From NCBI RefSeq assembly GCF_006716675.1, contig NZ_VFPM01000003.1, forward strand, positions 372,001-436,000: a DNA stretch of 64,000 nucleotides, given 5' to 3'. The position numbers and the translations under genes were made by a program. Below are positions 26,957 to 36,711 of the stretch, in pieces. The stretch is from Humibacillus xanthopallidus. Lineage in GTDB: Bacteria > Actinomycetota > Actinomycetes > Actinomycetales > Dermatophilaceae. The notes below the pieces were generated by a model. It ran no database searches. It saw only the letters and a program-made list of their open reading frames with translations, and was not told where the DNA came from. Numbering within the stretch: position 1 is the stretch's first letter; every line of letters starts with the position of its first letter.

Positions 26957-27285
26957 TACCCGTCCTCGGCCTGCTGGCCGGACTCGCGATCGGACTGGTC
27001 ATCGACCCCTCCGTGCCGGTGTGGCTGCAGCCCTACCTGCCGATCGCGGTCATCGCCGCCCTCGACGCCGTCTTCGGCGCCGTTCGGGCCGTGCTGGACG
27101 GGATCTTCAACGACAAGGTCTTCGTCGTGTCGTTCCTCTCCAACGTCATCGTCGCTGCGTTCATCGTCTTCCTCGGCGACCAGCTCGGTGTCGGTGCCCA
27201 GCTGTCCACCGGCGTCGTCGTCGTGCTCGGTGTGCGCATCTTCTCCAACGTCGCCTCGATCCGACGCCACCTCTTCAAGGCGTGA
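26953..27285 (+). CDS. sbp: Small basic protein (SBP, DUF1290)
   Basis: A 110-aa integral membrane protein with three hydrophobic helices (IPVLGLLAGLAIGLVI, YLPIAVIAALDAVFGAV, VVSFLSNVIVAAFIVFLGDQLG) and a basic C-terminus (RRHLFKA). The family is conserved in Gram-positive bacteria without an assigned function. GTG at 26953 overlaps the stop of the first DUF881 gene (GTGA), and the second DUF881 gene starts three bases after its stop. Confidence 0.9.
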   Translation: MIPVLGLLAGLAIGLVIDPSVPVWLQPYLPIAVIAALDAVFGAVRAVLDGIFNDKVFVVSFLSNVIVAAFIVFLGDQLGVGAQLSTGVVVVLGVRIFSNVASIRRHLFKA

Positions 27286-27287
27286 CG

Positions 27288-28544
27288 ATGTCGAGCGAAG
27301 AACCCCTGGTCGAGGACGCGCCGGACGTGCCGGACGTGCCGAAGCCCAAGAAGGACAAGAAGAAGAAAAAGGCGTCGGCCGTACCGACGGTGCCGGCAAC
27401 CACCGAGCAGCCGCCCGGAGCGGACACGCCTGAGGAGACAGCGGCCCCCGAGGCCGTCGAGGCGACGGTGCCCGACGCCGCGGAGGGGATGGTGCCCGAC
27501 GCCGCGGAGGCGACGGTGCCCGAGCCCGCGGAGGCGACGGTGGCCGAGCCCTCGGAGGCGACGGTGCCCGAGCCTGTCGACGCCGTGCCGCCGACCGCTG
27601 AGTCCCCAACCGCTGAGTCCCCAACCGCTGAGTCCCCAACCGCTGAGTCCCCAACCGCTGAGTCCCCAACCGCTGAGTCCCCAACCGCTAAGTCCCCAAC
27701 CGCTGAGTCGCCGTCCACGACGCCGCCGACGGCGTCGTCCGGCTCACCGTCGCCGAGCGGGCCGGAGCTCGTGGACGACCCCTTCGTCGTCGCGGATGCG
27801 GCCCACGGCCACCACGTCGACCCTGTCGAGGGCCGCGCCGCGTGGGGGCGTCTGCTGACGATGGGCAAGCCGCGGGCGACGCGAGCCAACCTGCTCGTCC
27901 TGCTCCTCGCCGTCGTCCTGGGGGCTGCCATCGCGGCCCAGGTCCAGCTGACCAACGAGCGAGGCCTGGCCGAGCTGAGCCAGACCGACCTCGTGCGAGT
28001 GCTCGACGACGTCTCGGTGCGCTCCGCGCGACTCGACCAGCAGGTCCGCGAGCTCGAGGCGACCCGCGACCGGCTGAAGAGCGGCACCGGGACGTCTGCC
28101 GAGGCTCTCGAGCAGGCCCAGAAGCGGCTCGACACCCTCAGCATCCTCGCCGGCACCGTGGGCGCCAAGGGTCCCGGCATCACGCTGCGCATCAGCGACC
28201 CCGACAACCAGGTCACCGGCCCGGTGATCCTCGACCTCATCCAGGAGCTGCGCGACGGCGGGGCCGAGGCCATCGACGTCGGGGGAGTGCGCGTCGTCGC
28301 CTCGAGCTTCATCGGCGAGTCCGGCGGCGAGGTCAAGATCGACGGCACCCCGGTCTCGCGCCCGTTCGTCATCAAGGCCATCGGCGACTCTAAGACCCTG
28401 GCCTCGGCGATGACCATCCCCGGCGGCATCGTCGAGTCGGTGCGCCAGAAGGGTGCCAACGCGACGGTGACGGAGTCGGAGTCGGTCGAGATCGCCTCGA
28501 CCCACACCCCGACCGAGCTGACCCACGCCAAGCCGGTCGAGTAG
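27288..28544 (+). CDS. DUF881-family protein, second copy, with tandem-repeat N-terminus
   Basis: 418 aa. Residues 1-175 are disordered: a Lys-rich patch (KPKKDKKKKK), degenerate EATVPDAAEA-type repeats, then eight near-perfect five-residue TAESP units (one reads TAKSP). A membrane helix (about 200-218, LLVLLLAVVLGAAIAAQV) leads to a coiled coil and the DUF881 fold (AKGPGITLRISDPDN, ELRDGGAEAIDVGGVRVV). ATG 27288 has AAGG suitably upstream; GTG 27282 would overlap the previous stop. The long cytoplasmic repeat region is much larger than in the first DUF881 copy. Confidence 0.88.
   Translation: MSSEEPLVEDAPDVPDVPKPKKDKKKKKASAVPTVPATTEQPPGADTPEETAAPEAVEATVPDAAEGMVPDAAEATVPEPAEATVAEPSEATVPEPVDAVPPTAESPTAESPTAESPTAESPTAESPTAESPTAKSPTAESPSTTPPTASSGSPSPSGPELVDDPFVVADAAHGHHVDPVEGRAAWGRLLTMGKPRATRANLLVLLLAVVLGAAIAAQVQLTNERGLAELSQTDLVRVLDDVSVRSARLDQQVRELEATRDRLKSGTGTSAEALEQAQKRLDTLSILAGTVGAKGPGITLRISDPDNQVTGPVILDLIQELRDGGAEAIDVGGVRVVASSFIGESGGEVKIDGTPVSRPFVIKAIGDSKTLASAMTIPGGIVESVRQKGANATVTESESVEIASTHTPTELTHAKPVE
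27593..27711 (+). repeat. 15-bp tandem repeat, eight copies, inside DUF881 gene
   Basis: The unit ACCGCTGAGTCCCCA is repeated almost without change (one G-to-A giving Lys). In-frame units encode Thr-Ala-Glu-Ser-Pro. Near-identity between units suggests recent expansion by slippage and likely length variation between strains. Confidence 0.9.
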
Positions 28545-28752
28545 CGCGAGCACCTCGAAGCGGCCGGCGGGAGGCACCGGATCCGGGCCGGAGAACCACC
28601 GCGTCGGAACGGGATCGGCCACCCGGTGTCCGCCGAGGGGGCAGAGGTGGCATCCTCTCAGGTGCGTGGTCAGCACAGTCCCCGCCCGCGCGCCCACGAG
28701 CACCTCGCGGGTGCGCGCCACCCCAGCACCGACCCGTCATGACAGGAGCGAC

Positions 28753-29142
28753 ATGAGCGACCTCGAGTACCCCTCCGACCTGCGCTACACCAGCGACCAC
28801 GAGTGGGTCCGCGTCGGCGATGACGGCGTCGTCCGCATCGGCATCACCTCCTTCGCCCAGGACGCGCTCGGCGACGTCGTCTACGTGTCGCTGCCTGCCG
28901 TGGGTGACACGGTGACGGCCGGCGACTCCTGCGGCGAGGTCGAGTCGACGAAGTCGGTGAGCGATGTCCTCGCTCCTCTCGAGGGCGAGGTGACGGCCAC
29001 CAACTCGGCGCTGGACGCTGCGCCCGAGCTGATCAACTCCGACCCCTACGGTGAGGGCTGGATGTTCGAGATGCGACCCACCGACGCCGCCGCGGCCGAT
29101 GCGCTGCTGGACGCCGAGGGCTACAAGGCCTCGCTGTCCTGA
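28753..29142 (+). CDS. gcvH: Glycine cleavage system H protein
   Basis: The lipoylated shuttle protein of the glycine cleavage complex, 129 aa. The lipoyl-lysine is Lys67 in GEVESTKSVSD, inside the usual fold (HEWVRVGDDGVVRIGITSFAQDALGDVVYV). ACAGGAG is placed eight bases before the ATG at 28753. The P-protein gene lies 3 kb downstream on the same strand; no gcvT is in the window. The 208-bp upstream gap shows no riboswitch. Confidence 0.96.
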   Translation: MSDLEYPSDLRYTSDHEWVRVGDDGVVRIGITSFAQDALGDVVYVSLPAVGDTVTAGDSCGEVESTKSVSDVLAPLEGEVTATNSALDAAPELINSDPYGEGWMFEMRPTDAAAADALLDAEGYKASLS

Positions 29143-29260
29143 CCTGCACGTGCACCAGCCCGGCCCCGGGTGACGGTGACCCCACTCCGAGCGGATCGGC
29201 CGCACGGTCGTCCTCTAGAGTGGGGGAGCCGTGGCCCACCCGCACGACGAGGAGGACCTG

Positions 29261-29743
29261 ATGTCGAGTGACCAGCCCGACCCGCACGAGGAGGAGCGCA
29301 TGTCGAGCGACCAGCCGTCCCACGACGAGATGAACACCGAGCCGCGCACCATGCGGTTCCAGGGTGTTCCGGCTCAGGAGCCAGAGCACGTCGATGTCGA
29401 TGGTCGTGGCCTCACGGCCGAGGACCAGGCCACCATCGAGGCGCTTCGTCCGGGCACCGCCCTGCTCGTCGTCCTCCGTGGCCCCAACACCGGCGCCCGC
29501 TTCCTCCTCGACGACCAGCAGGTCGCAGCGGGGCGCCACCCCGACTCCGACATCTTCCTCGACGACGTCACGGTGTCGCGCAAGCATGCCGTCTTCGTGC
29601 TCGCCGGCGACGGCTACGTCGTGCGTGACTCGGGGTCGCTCAACGGCACCTATGTCAACCGTGAGCGCATCGACGAGGCAGCCCTGCACACGGGCGACGA
29701 GGTGCAGATCGGCAAGTTCCGTCTCGTCTACTACGCCGCCTGA
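29261..29743 (+). CDS. garA: FHA-domain protein, GarA/OdhI-like
   Basis: A forkhead-associated phosphothreonine-binding protein, 160 aa. The FHA domain (about residues 65-150) contains GRHPDSDIFLDD, SRKHAVF and SGSLNGTYVNRERID, the conserved phosphopeptide residues. Homologues GarA and OdhI switch 2-oxoglutarate dehydrogenase and glutamate metabolism when phosphorylated. The usual N-terminal ETTSV phosphorylation motif is not seen; the nearest Thr is in NTEPRTMRFQ. The ATG at 29261 has GAGGAGG upstream, but a duplicated ribosome site and in-frame ATG occur at 29300, and GTG 29231 is also possible. Position after gcvH supports the call. Confidence 0.85.
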   Translation: MSSDQPDPHEEERMSSDQPSHDEMNTEPRTMRFQGVPAQEPEHVDVDGRGLTAEDQATIEALRPGTALLVVLRGPNTGARFLLDDQQVAAGRHPDSDIFLDDVTVSRKHAVFVLAGDGYVVRDSGSLNGTYVNRERIDEAALHTGDEVQIGKFRLVYYAA

Positions 29744-29768
29744 CCGGCTGGGCGCTCGGGGCGTCGAG

Positions 29769-30554
29769 GTGAGTGAGGGCAGCACCCCGGGGGTCGGCGG
29801 CACCGGTCCGGGCGCCGCGGCGTCCGACCGGCTGACGATCGGCAAGGTCCTCGCAGCGCTCGCTGACGACTTCCCGGACGTCTCCGCCTCGAAGATCCGC
29901 TTCCTCGAGGCGGAGGGCCTGGTCACGCCGCAGCGCACGGCGTCGGGCTACCGCACCTTCAGCCAGGCCGACGTGCAGCGCCTGCGCTACATCCTGCAGG
30001 CGCAGCGCGACCGGTTCTGGCCGCTCAAGGTCATCGGGGAGGCCCTCGACGCCCTCGACCGCGGCCTCACCGACGACCCGGGCCCCGTCACCTCCCCGGA
30101 CTCACCCGGCGCCCCGGGCTCTGCCGCCACCACGCGACCCGGTCGACCTCGCCCACCGTCACCCCGCCCCGATCCGGAAGTGCCGTCGCCCCGGAGCCTG
30201 CTCGAACGGCATACCGTCTCGCTGACCGGCGCCGAGGTGCGCGAGGCCACCGGGCTCGACCCCGAGACCTTCGTGGCGCTCGAGACCTACGGCCTGCTCC
30301 AGAGCGACGCCCACGGTCACTACGGCGAGGACGCCCTCGCCGTGGCCGGCGCGGCGCGCGCCCTCGCGGCGCACGGACTCGAAGCGCGCCATCTGCGTCC
30401 GTTCCGCACCGCGGCCGACCGCGAGATCGGCCTCGCCGAGCAGGTCCTCGCCACCCGGCACGGCGGCGGCACACGGGAGGAGCGCGCGGCCGAGATCGTC
30501 TCGGCATGCCTGGCGCTCCACGTCGCCCTCGTGCGTTCCGGCCTCTCTCGTTGA
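29769..30554 (+). CDS. ftsR: MerR-family regulator, FtsR-like
   Basis: 261 aa. The N-terminal winged helix is of MerR type (LTIGKVLAALADDFPDVSASKIRFLEAEGLVTPQRTASGYRTFS, about residues 21-65). A Pro/Ser-rich linker (about 105-150) and a second helical domain (TGAEVREATGLDPETFVALETYGLL) follow. This architecture and place, between the FHA and bifunctional nuclease genes, match Rv1828 and C. glutamicum FtsR, an activator of cell-division genes. GTG at 29769 is used since no ATG fits. The symbol rests on synteny. Confidence 0.8.
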   Translation: MSEGSTPGVGGTGPGAAASDRLTIGKVLAALADDFPDVSASKIRFLEAEGLVTPQRTASGYRTFSQADVQRLRYILQAQRDRFWPLKVIGEALDALDRGLTDDPGPVTSPDSPGAPGSAATTRPGRPRPPSPRPDPEVPSPRSLLERHTVSLTGAEVREATGLDPETFVALETYGLLQSDAHGHYGEDALAVAGAARALAAHGLEARHLRPFRTAADREIGLAEQVLATRHGGGTREERAAEIVSACLALHVALVRSGLSR

Positions 30555-30596
30555 GGCCCGCTCCGGCTCCGGCCGGGCGCGGGGTACGGTGGTCGG

Positions 30597-31091
30597 GTGA
30601 TAGAGGTCGATGTCCTGGGCGTGCGCGTCGAGATGCCGACGAACCAGCCGATCGTGCTGCTGCGCGAGCGCGACGGCGGGCGCTACCTGCCCATCTGGAT
30701 CGGCGCGGCCGAGGCCGCTGCCATCACGTATGCCCAGCAGGGGGTCGTGCCGCCACGACCACTGACGCACGACCTCATGCGTGACGTGCTCACGGTCCTC
30801 GGGCACACCCTGACGGAGGTGCGCATCGTCGCCCTCAAGGACTCCGTCTTCCACGCCGCGCTCATCATCGACGGCACGGCAGAGGTGAGCTCGCGTGCCA
30901 GTGACGCGATCGCGCTCGCCCTGCGCACCGGAGCCAAGGTCCTCGTCGACCCGGCCATCCTCGACGAGGCCGCCATCGTCGTGTCGTCCGAGGAGGACGA
31001 CGAGGTCGAGAAGTTCAAGGAGTTCCTCGACCAGGTGTCGGCCGAGGACTTCGAGGCGCCCGACACCGACACCGAGGAGCACGGCAGCTGA
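30597..31091 (+). CDS. Bifunctional nuclease family protein (DUF151)
   Basis: 164 aa. The BFN domain fills residues 1-125 (RYLPIWIGAAEAAAI, RPLTHDLMRDVLTVLG, SRASDAIALALRTGAKVLVD), and the C-terminus is acidic (EEDDEVEKFKEFLDQVSAEDFEAPDTDTEE). A plant member has RNase and DNase activity; the bacterial role is not established. GTG at 30597 is 42 bases after the MerR gene. It corresponds to Rv1829 by order. Confidence 0.87.
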   Translation: MIEVDVLGVRVEMPTNQPIVLLRERDGGRYLPIWIGAAEAAAITYAQQGVVPPRPLTHDLMRDVLTVLGHTLTEVRIVALKDSVFHAALIIDGTAEVSSRASDAIALALRTGAKVLVDPAILDEAAIVVSSEEDDEVEKFKEFLDQVSAEDFEAPDTDTEEHGS

Positions 31092-31122
31092 GCCGCCGAG
31101 CCCGATGCGGGCCCGGACCCTC

Positions 31123-31145
31123 ACCTTCGACCTGAGACTCAAGGT
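31123..31145. promoter_or_regulatory. Possible MerR operator upstream of second MerR gene
   Basis: ACCTT and AAGGT are spaced by 13 bases (31123-31127, 31141-31145) with a partial extension (CCTTCGA against CTCAAGG). Long interrupted palindromes of this kind suit MerR dimers. It lies about 140 bases before the regulator's ATG. Evidence is symmetry and position only. Confidence 0.35.
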
Positions 31146-31286
31146 TTGGTCGCCACCTCCCGCGACACGCCGCTGCGCGAGGAGGGTGATTGACCAGTCC
31201 CGGCGAGGCGCCTACCGTCAGATGAACGACGCGACTGTAGTTATCCGGTTGTCATCGGCTGATCGCGTGCCCAGGAGGAGGACGAC

Positions 31287-31871
<585 letters not shown>

Positions 31872-31952
31872 CGCGACCGGTCGACCCCGACCGCCGGGGA
31901 AGGCGGCCGGCACGGCGCGGTCTGCTGGTAGATTTGGTCTGCCGATCGACCC

Positions 31953-32062
31953 TGCGTGGGAGAGTCCTCGGGGTGCGCAGCACCTACGAGGCGCCGAAGG
32001 GGCAACATCCCCGGAACCTCTCAGGCGCCAGGACCACGCGGGTGAGGCAACTCTGGAGGGCA
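31953..32062 (+). promoter_or_regulatory. Glycine riboswitch (single aptamer) controlling gcvP
   Basis: The conserved segments occur in order: GTGGGAGAGTCC, GGCGCCGAAGGGGCAA, CCGGAACCTCTCAGGC, GGACCACGC and GCAACTCTGGAGG. The outer helix pairs GCGTGG (31954-31959) with CCACGC (32034-32039). Only one aptamer is recognised; the 60 bases to gcvP do not contain a second set. No T-rich terminator follows, so control is probably at translation, or by a mechanism not visible. Glycine would activate expression of its own cleavage enzyme. Confidence 0.92.
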
Positions 32063-32124
32063 CCTGTCGGAGCCCAACAGACGGGGAGCGTGTGTCGTCC
32101 GCTCGAATCCCGTCAGGAGCCCGC

Positions 32125-35070
32125 ATGTCGATCGACCACCTCTCCGCCACCGCGTCCGCCTCACCCGGCAGCTCACCCGGCGGCGCCGCCGGCGCCCCGC
32201 TGGCCGACTTCGTCAGCCGCCACGTCGGCCCCGACTCCGCGGACACCGAGCACATGCTCGCCGTCATCGGGCAGCCGAGCCTCGACGCGATGTGCGACCG
32301 CGCCATCCCGGGCGCCATCCGATCCGAGTCGCCGCTGCGCGTCGGGGCGGCCGCGAGCGAGACCGCCGTCATCGACGAGCTCCGGGCGCTCGCCTCGCGC
32401 AACACCGTGCTCACCTCGCTCATCGGACTCGGCTACTACGGCACCGTCACCCCGCCCGTGGTGCGCCGCAACGTCCTCGAGAACCCCGCGTGGTACACCG
32501 CCTACACGCCCTACCAGCCGGAGATCTCCCAGGGCCGTCTCGAGGCGCTGCTCAACTTCCAGACCGTCGTCACCGACCTCACCGGCCTCGACGTCGCCGG
32601 TTCGTCGCTGCTCGACGAGGCGACCGCCGCAGCCGAGGCGATGTCGCTCATGCACCGGGTCGGCAAGGCCCCCGCCGACGCCGTCGTGCTCCTCGACACC
32701 CGCCTCTTCCCGCAGACGATCGCCGTCATGCGCACCCGGGCCGAAGCCATCGGGCTGCCGCTCGTCGTGGCCGACCTGCGCGGAGTCACGGACGAGGCCT
32801 CACTCGCCGCAGCCGCCGACGGCAAGCATGTCGTGGGCGTCATGGTGCAGTACCCCGACGCCTCCGGCGAGATCGTCGACTGGGCACCGCTCGCCTCCGC
32901 CGCCCACGCCGCTGGTGCGCTCGTCACCGCCTGCGCCGACCTGCTCGCCCTCACCCTCGTCACCGAGCCCGGCGCCTGGGGCGCCGACATCGCCGTCGGC
33001 AGCGCCCAGCGCTTCGGCGTGCCCATGGGCTTCGGCGGCCCACACGCTGGCTACATGGCCGTCCACCGCGGTCTCGAGCGGCAGCTACCGGGCCGGCTCG
33101 TCGGCGTCTCGGTCGACGCGGAGGGCCACCAGGCCTACCGCCTCGCCCTGCAGACCCGCGAGCAGCACATCCGGCGCGAGAAGGCGACCTCCAACATCTG
33201 CACGGCACAGGTGCTCCTCGCCGTCATGGCGAGCATGTATGCCGTGTGGCACGGTCCCGCGGGCCTCGCCGGCATCGCGCGGCGGGTCGCGGGCCTCACG
33301 GCCGACCTGCGTGCGACCCTCGTCGCTGCGGGCCTCGACGTCGAGACCACCGCCTTCTTCGACACGCTGACGGTGGTCGTGCCCGGCCGCGCCGACGCGG
33401 TGACGACCGGCTTTGCCGACCGCGGCATTAACCTTCACCGCGTCGACGACGACCGCATCTCCCTCAGCCTCGACGAGACCTCAACCGCCACAACGGTTCT
33501 CGCGATCCTCGACGCCTTCGGCGTGAGCTCGCCGGACGACAAGGAGACGATCGGGGCCTCGGACGCGACCGGCATACCAGCTGGGCTGGAGCGCTCGTCG
33601 GACTTCCTCACCCACCCCGTCTTCCACTCGCACCACTCGGAGACGGCGATGCTGCGCTACCTCCGCCGGCTCTCGGACCGCGACTTCGCACTCGACCGCG
33701 GCATGATCCCGCTCGGCTCCTGCACGATGAAGCTCAACGCGACGACGGAGATGGAGGCCATCACGTGGCCGGAGTTCGCCGGGCTGCACCCCTTCGCACC
33801 GGCTGACCAGACCGAGGGCATCCGCGACCTCATCGACCAGCTCGCCGCCTGGCTGTGCGAGATCACCGGCTACGACGCCGTGTCGCTCCAGCCCAACGCC
33901 GGCTCGCAGGGCGAGTTCGCCGGGCTGCTCGCGATCCACGCCTACCACCAGGCGCGCGGCGAGGGTCACCGTCGGATCTGCCTCATCCCCGCGAGCGCCC
34001 ACGGCACGAACGCCGCGTCGGCCGTCATGGCCGGCCTCAAGGTCGTCGTCGTCAAGACCGCACCGGGCGGCACGGTCGACATGGACGACCTGCGCGCCAA
34101 GGTCGAGACGCACCGCGACGACCTCGCCGCGATCATGGTCACCTACCCCTCGACGCACGGTGTCTACGAGGACACCATCACCGAGCTGTGCGAGCTCGTC
34201 CACGAGGCCGGGGGCCAGGTCTACGTCGACGGCGCCAACCTCAACGCCCTCGTCGGGCTCGCCCAGCCGGGCACGTTCGGCGCCGACGTCAGCCACCTCA
34301 ACCTGCACAAGACCTTCTGCATCCCCCACGGCGGCGGTGGCCCCGGAGTCGGCCCGGTCGCCGTGCGCGCCCACCTCGCACCGCATCTGCCCAACCACCC
34401 GCTCGCGCCCGAGGCCGGCCCCGAGACGGGCGTCGGCCCGATCTCCGCCGCCCCGTACGGCTCCGCCGGCATCCTGCCGATCTCGTGGGCCTACGTGCGG
34501 CTCATGGGCGGCGACGGCCTGCGGCACGCGACCCAGATGGCGGTGCTCGGCGCCAACTACATCGCCGCTCGCCTGCGCGACCACTTCCCGGTGCTCTACT
34601 CCGGCCAGGACGGCCTCGTCGCGCACGAGTGCATCCTCGACGTCCGCCAGATCACGGCAGAGACCGGGGTCACCGTCGACGACATCGCCAAGCGCCTCAT
34701 CGACTACGGCTTCCATGCCCCTACGATGAGCTTCCCCGTCGCCGGCACCCTCATGGTGGAGCCCACCGAGTCCGAGAACCGCCACGAGCTCGACCGCTTC
34801 TGCGACGCGATGATCGCGATCAGCGGTGAGATCGAGGCCATTCGCCGCGGCGAGGTGGCCGTCGCCGACAGCATGCTGCGCCACGCCCCGCACACCGCGC
34901 TCAACGTCGCGGGCCCGTGGGAGCACCCGTACGACCGGGTCGACGCGGCCTTCCCCGTGGGTGTCGACGCCGCCGACAAGTACTGGCCGCCGGTCAGCCG
35001 CATCGACGGCGCCTACGGCGACCGGCACCTCGTCTGCTCGTGCCCGCCGCCGGAGGCCTTCGAGAGCTGA
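32125..35070 (+). CDS. gcvP: Glycine dehydrogenase (decarboxylating), P-protein
   Basis: The PLP enzyme of the glycine cleavage system, 981 aa as a single fused chain (both halves present). The N-terminal half has [13 protein letters not shown] and [14 protein letters not shown]; the C-terminal half has the PLP-lysine motif [31 protein letters not shown] ([13 protein letters not shown]) and [11 protein letters not shown] are present. CAGGAG lies before the ATG at 32125. Expression is under the upstream glycine riboswitch. It partners with gcvH at 28753. Confidence 0.97.
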   Translation: MSIDHLSATASASPGSSPGGAAGAPLADFVSRHVGPDSADTEHMLAVIGQPSLDAMCDRAIPGAIRSESPLRVGAAASETAVIDELRALASRNTVLTSLIGLGYYGTVTPPVVRRNVLENPAWYTAYTPYQPEISQGRLEALLNFQTVVTDLTGLDVAGSSLLDEATAAAEAMSLMHRVGKAPADAVVLLDTRLFPQTIAVMRTRAEAIGLPLVVADLRGVTDEASLAAAADGKHVVGVMVQYPDASGEIVDWAPLASAAHAAGALVTACADLLALTLVTEPGAWGADIAVGSAQRFGVPMGFGGPHAGYMAVHRGLERQLPGRLVGVSVDAEGHQAYRLALQTREQHIRREKATSNICTAQVLLAVMASMYAVWHGPAGLAGIARRVAGLTADLRATLVAAGLDVETTAFFDTLTVVVPGRADAVTTGFADRGINLHRVDDDRISLSLDETSTATTVLAILDAFGVSSPDDKETIGASDATGIPAGLERSSDFLTHPVFHSHHSETAMLRYLRRLSDRDFALDRGMIPLGSCTMKLNATTEMEAITWPEFAGLHPFAPADQTEGIRDLIDQLAAWLCEITGYDAVSLQPNAGSQGEFAGLLAIHAYHQARGEGHRRICLIPASAHGTNAASAVMAGLKVVVVKTAPGGTVDMDDLRAKVETHRDDLAAIMVTYPSTHGVYEDTITELCELVHEAGGQVYVDGANLNALVGLAQPGTFGADVSHLNLHKTFCIPHGGGGPGVGPVAVRAHLAPHLPNHPLAPEAGPETGVGPISAAPYGSAGILPISWAYVRLMGGDGLRHATQMAVLGANYIAARLRDHFPVLYSGQDGLVAHECILDVRQITAETGVTVDDIAKRLIDYGFHAPTMSFPVAGTLMVEPTESENRHELDRFCDAMIAISGEIEAIRRGEVAVADSMLRHAPHTALNVAGPWEHPYDRVDAAFPVGVDAADKYWPPVSRIDGAYGDRHLVCSCPPPEAFES

Positions 35071-35143
35071 GCCTGTTGTTCGAGGGCTGGTCACCTCGCC
35101 GGTTGTCCTCGCGTTGGTGGCCGGAGTGTGGTTGTCTCGGCTC

Positions 35144-36631
35144 GTGGGCGCCGATGTCGAGCAGGCCAGGTACACGCGCGAGCAGCGACAGCAGTATCGC
35201 GAGAAGGTTCGTCGCGACCTCGACGTCTTCGAACGCATGCTCAGCCACAGCCAGTTCGAGTTCGACAGGCCGATGACCGGCATCGAGGTCGAGCTCAACC
35301 TCGTGTCCGAGGACCTCGGCCCCAAGCTCGACAACAAGGCGATCCTCGAGCAGATCGCGGACCCCGACTACCAGACCGAGCTCGCGCGCTACAACATCGA
35401 GCTCAACGTCCCGCCGCGCCCGCTTCCGGGCGACTCGGCGTTCGAGCTCGAGGCGGACCTGCGCCGCTCCCTCAACCGCGCGTCGGAGCGTGCCGCCGAG
35501 CTGCACACGGGCATCGTCGCGATCGGCATCCTGCCGACGGTCATGCCCGAGCACTTCGAGGGCGACTGGATCAGCGAGAACATCCGCTACGCCGCCCTCA
35601 ACAACGCGGTCCTCGACGCCCGTGGCGAGGACGTCTGGCTCGAGCTCGAGGGGCCGACGGGGGAGCGCATCGCCCGCTACTCCGACTCGCTCGCACCCGA
35701 GTCGGCCTGCACCTCGATCCAGCTGCACCTGCAGGTGCACCCCGACCGCTTCGCCGACCACTGGAACGCCGCCCAGGTGCTCGCGGGCCCGCAGCTCGCC
35801 CTCGGCGCCAACTCGCCCTTCTTCCTCGGCCAGCGGCTCTGGGCCGAGACCCGCATCCCCCTCTTCACCCAGGCCACCGACACCCGGTCGGTCGAGCTGA
35901 AGAACCAGGGCGTCCGGCCGCGCGTGTGGTTCGGCGAACGGTGGATCACCTCGATCTTCGACCTCTTCGAGGAGAACGTCCGCTACTTCCCGGCCCTGCT
36001 GCCCGAGATCTACGACGAGCAGCCGGAGGAGGTCTTCGAGCGGGGCGAGGTTCCCGAGCTCAAGGAGCTGCGCCTGCACAACGGCACCGTCTACCGCTGG
36101 AACCGCCCCATCTACGACACCCACGGCGGGCGCCCCCACCTCCGCGTCGAGAACCGCGTGCTGCCGGCCGGCCCGAGCATCGCCGACGTCATGGCCAACG
36201 CCGCCTTCTACTACGGCACGATGCGGGTGCTCGCCGAGGAGGACCGCCCGGTGTGGACCCGGATGAGCTTCTCGGCCGCCGAGGCCAACTTCGAGGAGGG
36301 CGCCCGGCTCGGCATCGACGCGCGCGCCTTCTGGCCCGGCTTCGGCGACGTGCCGGCGAGCGAGCTCATCCTCCGCCGTCTCCTGCCGATGGCCCACGAG
36401 GGCCTGTCGAAGTGGGGCGTGTCCGCGGCGGTTCGCGACCGCTTCCTCGGCATCGTCGAGCAGCGCTGCCTCAAGGGTGTCAACGGCGCCTCGTGGCAGA
36501 CGACGTGCGTCGAGCGACTCGAGGCTCGCGGCCTGACCCGCGACAAGGCCCTGCGCGAGATGCTGCGCCTCTACATGGAGGGTCAGAGCGCCAACGAGCC
36601 CGTCCACACGTGGGAGCTCCCCAGCGCGTGA
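35144..36631 (+). CDS. Glutamate--cysteine ligase family protein
   Basis: 495 aa, carboxylate-amine ligase superfamily (GCS2-like). Motifs include the start of the catalytic fold (DRPMTGIEVELNLVSEDLGPK, about residues 45-65), NIELNVPPRPLPG, ACTSIQLHLQVHP, and HLRVENRVLPAGPS with its metal and ATP-site Glu and Arg. Some actinobacterial members ligate glutamate and cysteine (ergothioneine or glutathione precursors); the real substrate cannot be told. GTG at 35144 (VGADVEQARYTRE) is chosen by family N-terminus; the ribosome site is weak. It follows gcvP by 73 bases. Confidence 0.82.
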   Translation: MGADVEQARYTREQRQQYREKVRRDLDVFERMLSHSQFEFDRPMTGIEVELNLVSEDLGPKLDNKAILEQIADPDYQTELARYNIELNVPPRPLPGDSAFELEADLRRSLNRASERAAELHTGIVAIGILPTVMPEHFEGDWISENIRYAALNNAVLDARGEDVWLELEGPTGERIARYSDSLAPESACTSIQLHLQVHPDRFADHWNAAQVLAGPQLALGANSPFFLGQRLWAETRIPLFTQATDTRSVELKNQGVRPRVWFGERWITSIFDLFEENVRYFPALLPEIYDEQPEEVFERGEVPELKELRLHNGTVYRWNRPIYDTHGGRPHLRVENRVLPAGPSIADVMANAAFYYGTMRVLAEEDRPVWTRMSFSAAEANFEEGARLGIDARAFWPGFGDVPASELILRRLLPMAHEGLSKWGVSAAVRDRFLGIVEQRCLKGVNGASWQTTCVERLEARGLTRDKALREMLRLYMEGQSANEPVHTWELPSA

Positions 36632-36662
36632 CTCGGGCGCGACTGTGCCACAAGCCCGCTCA

Positions 36663-36694
36663 CGTATGCCGTGAGGCCGGCGACACGGCATACG
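36663..36694. terminator. Hairpin between convergent genes carrying the GTATGCC motif
   Basis: CGTATGCCGTG (36663-36673) pairs perfectly with CACGGCATACG (36684-36694) around a 10-base GC-rich loop. It lies between the ends of the convergent ligase and phosphatase genes. Confidence 0.65.
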
Positions 36695-36711
36695 CCCCGC
36701 TGGTGGGGCGC

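Noticed and set aside
27593..27711. Tandem repeat as CRISPR or iteron array
   Set aside because: It is in frame in a coding region with a 15-bp period.
28545..28752. Riboswitch before gcvH
   Set aside because: The glycine aptamer core segments are not found here.
35071..35143. Longer N-terminus of the glutamate-cysteine ligase from 34826
   Set aside because: It would overlap gcvP by 245 bases and begins with unrelated sequence.
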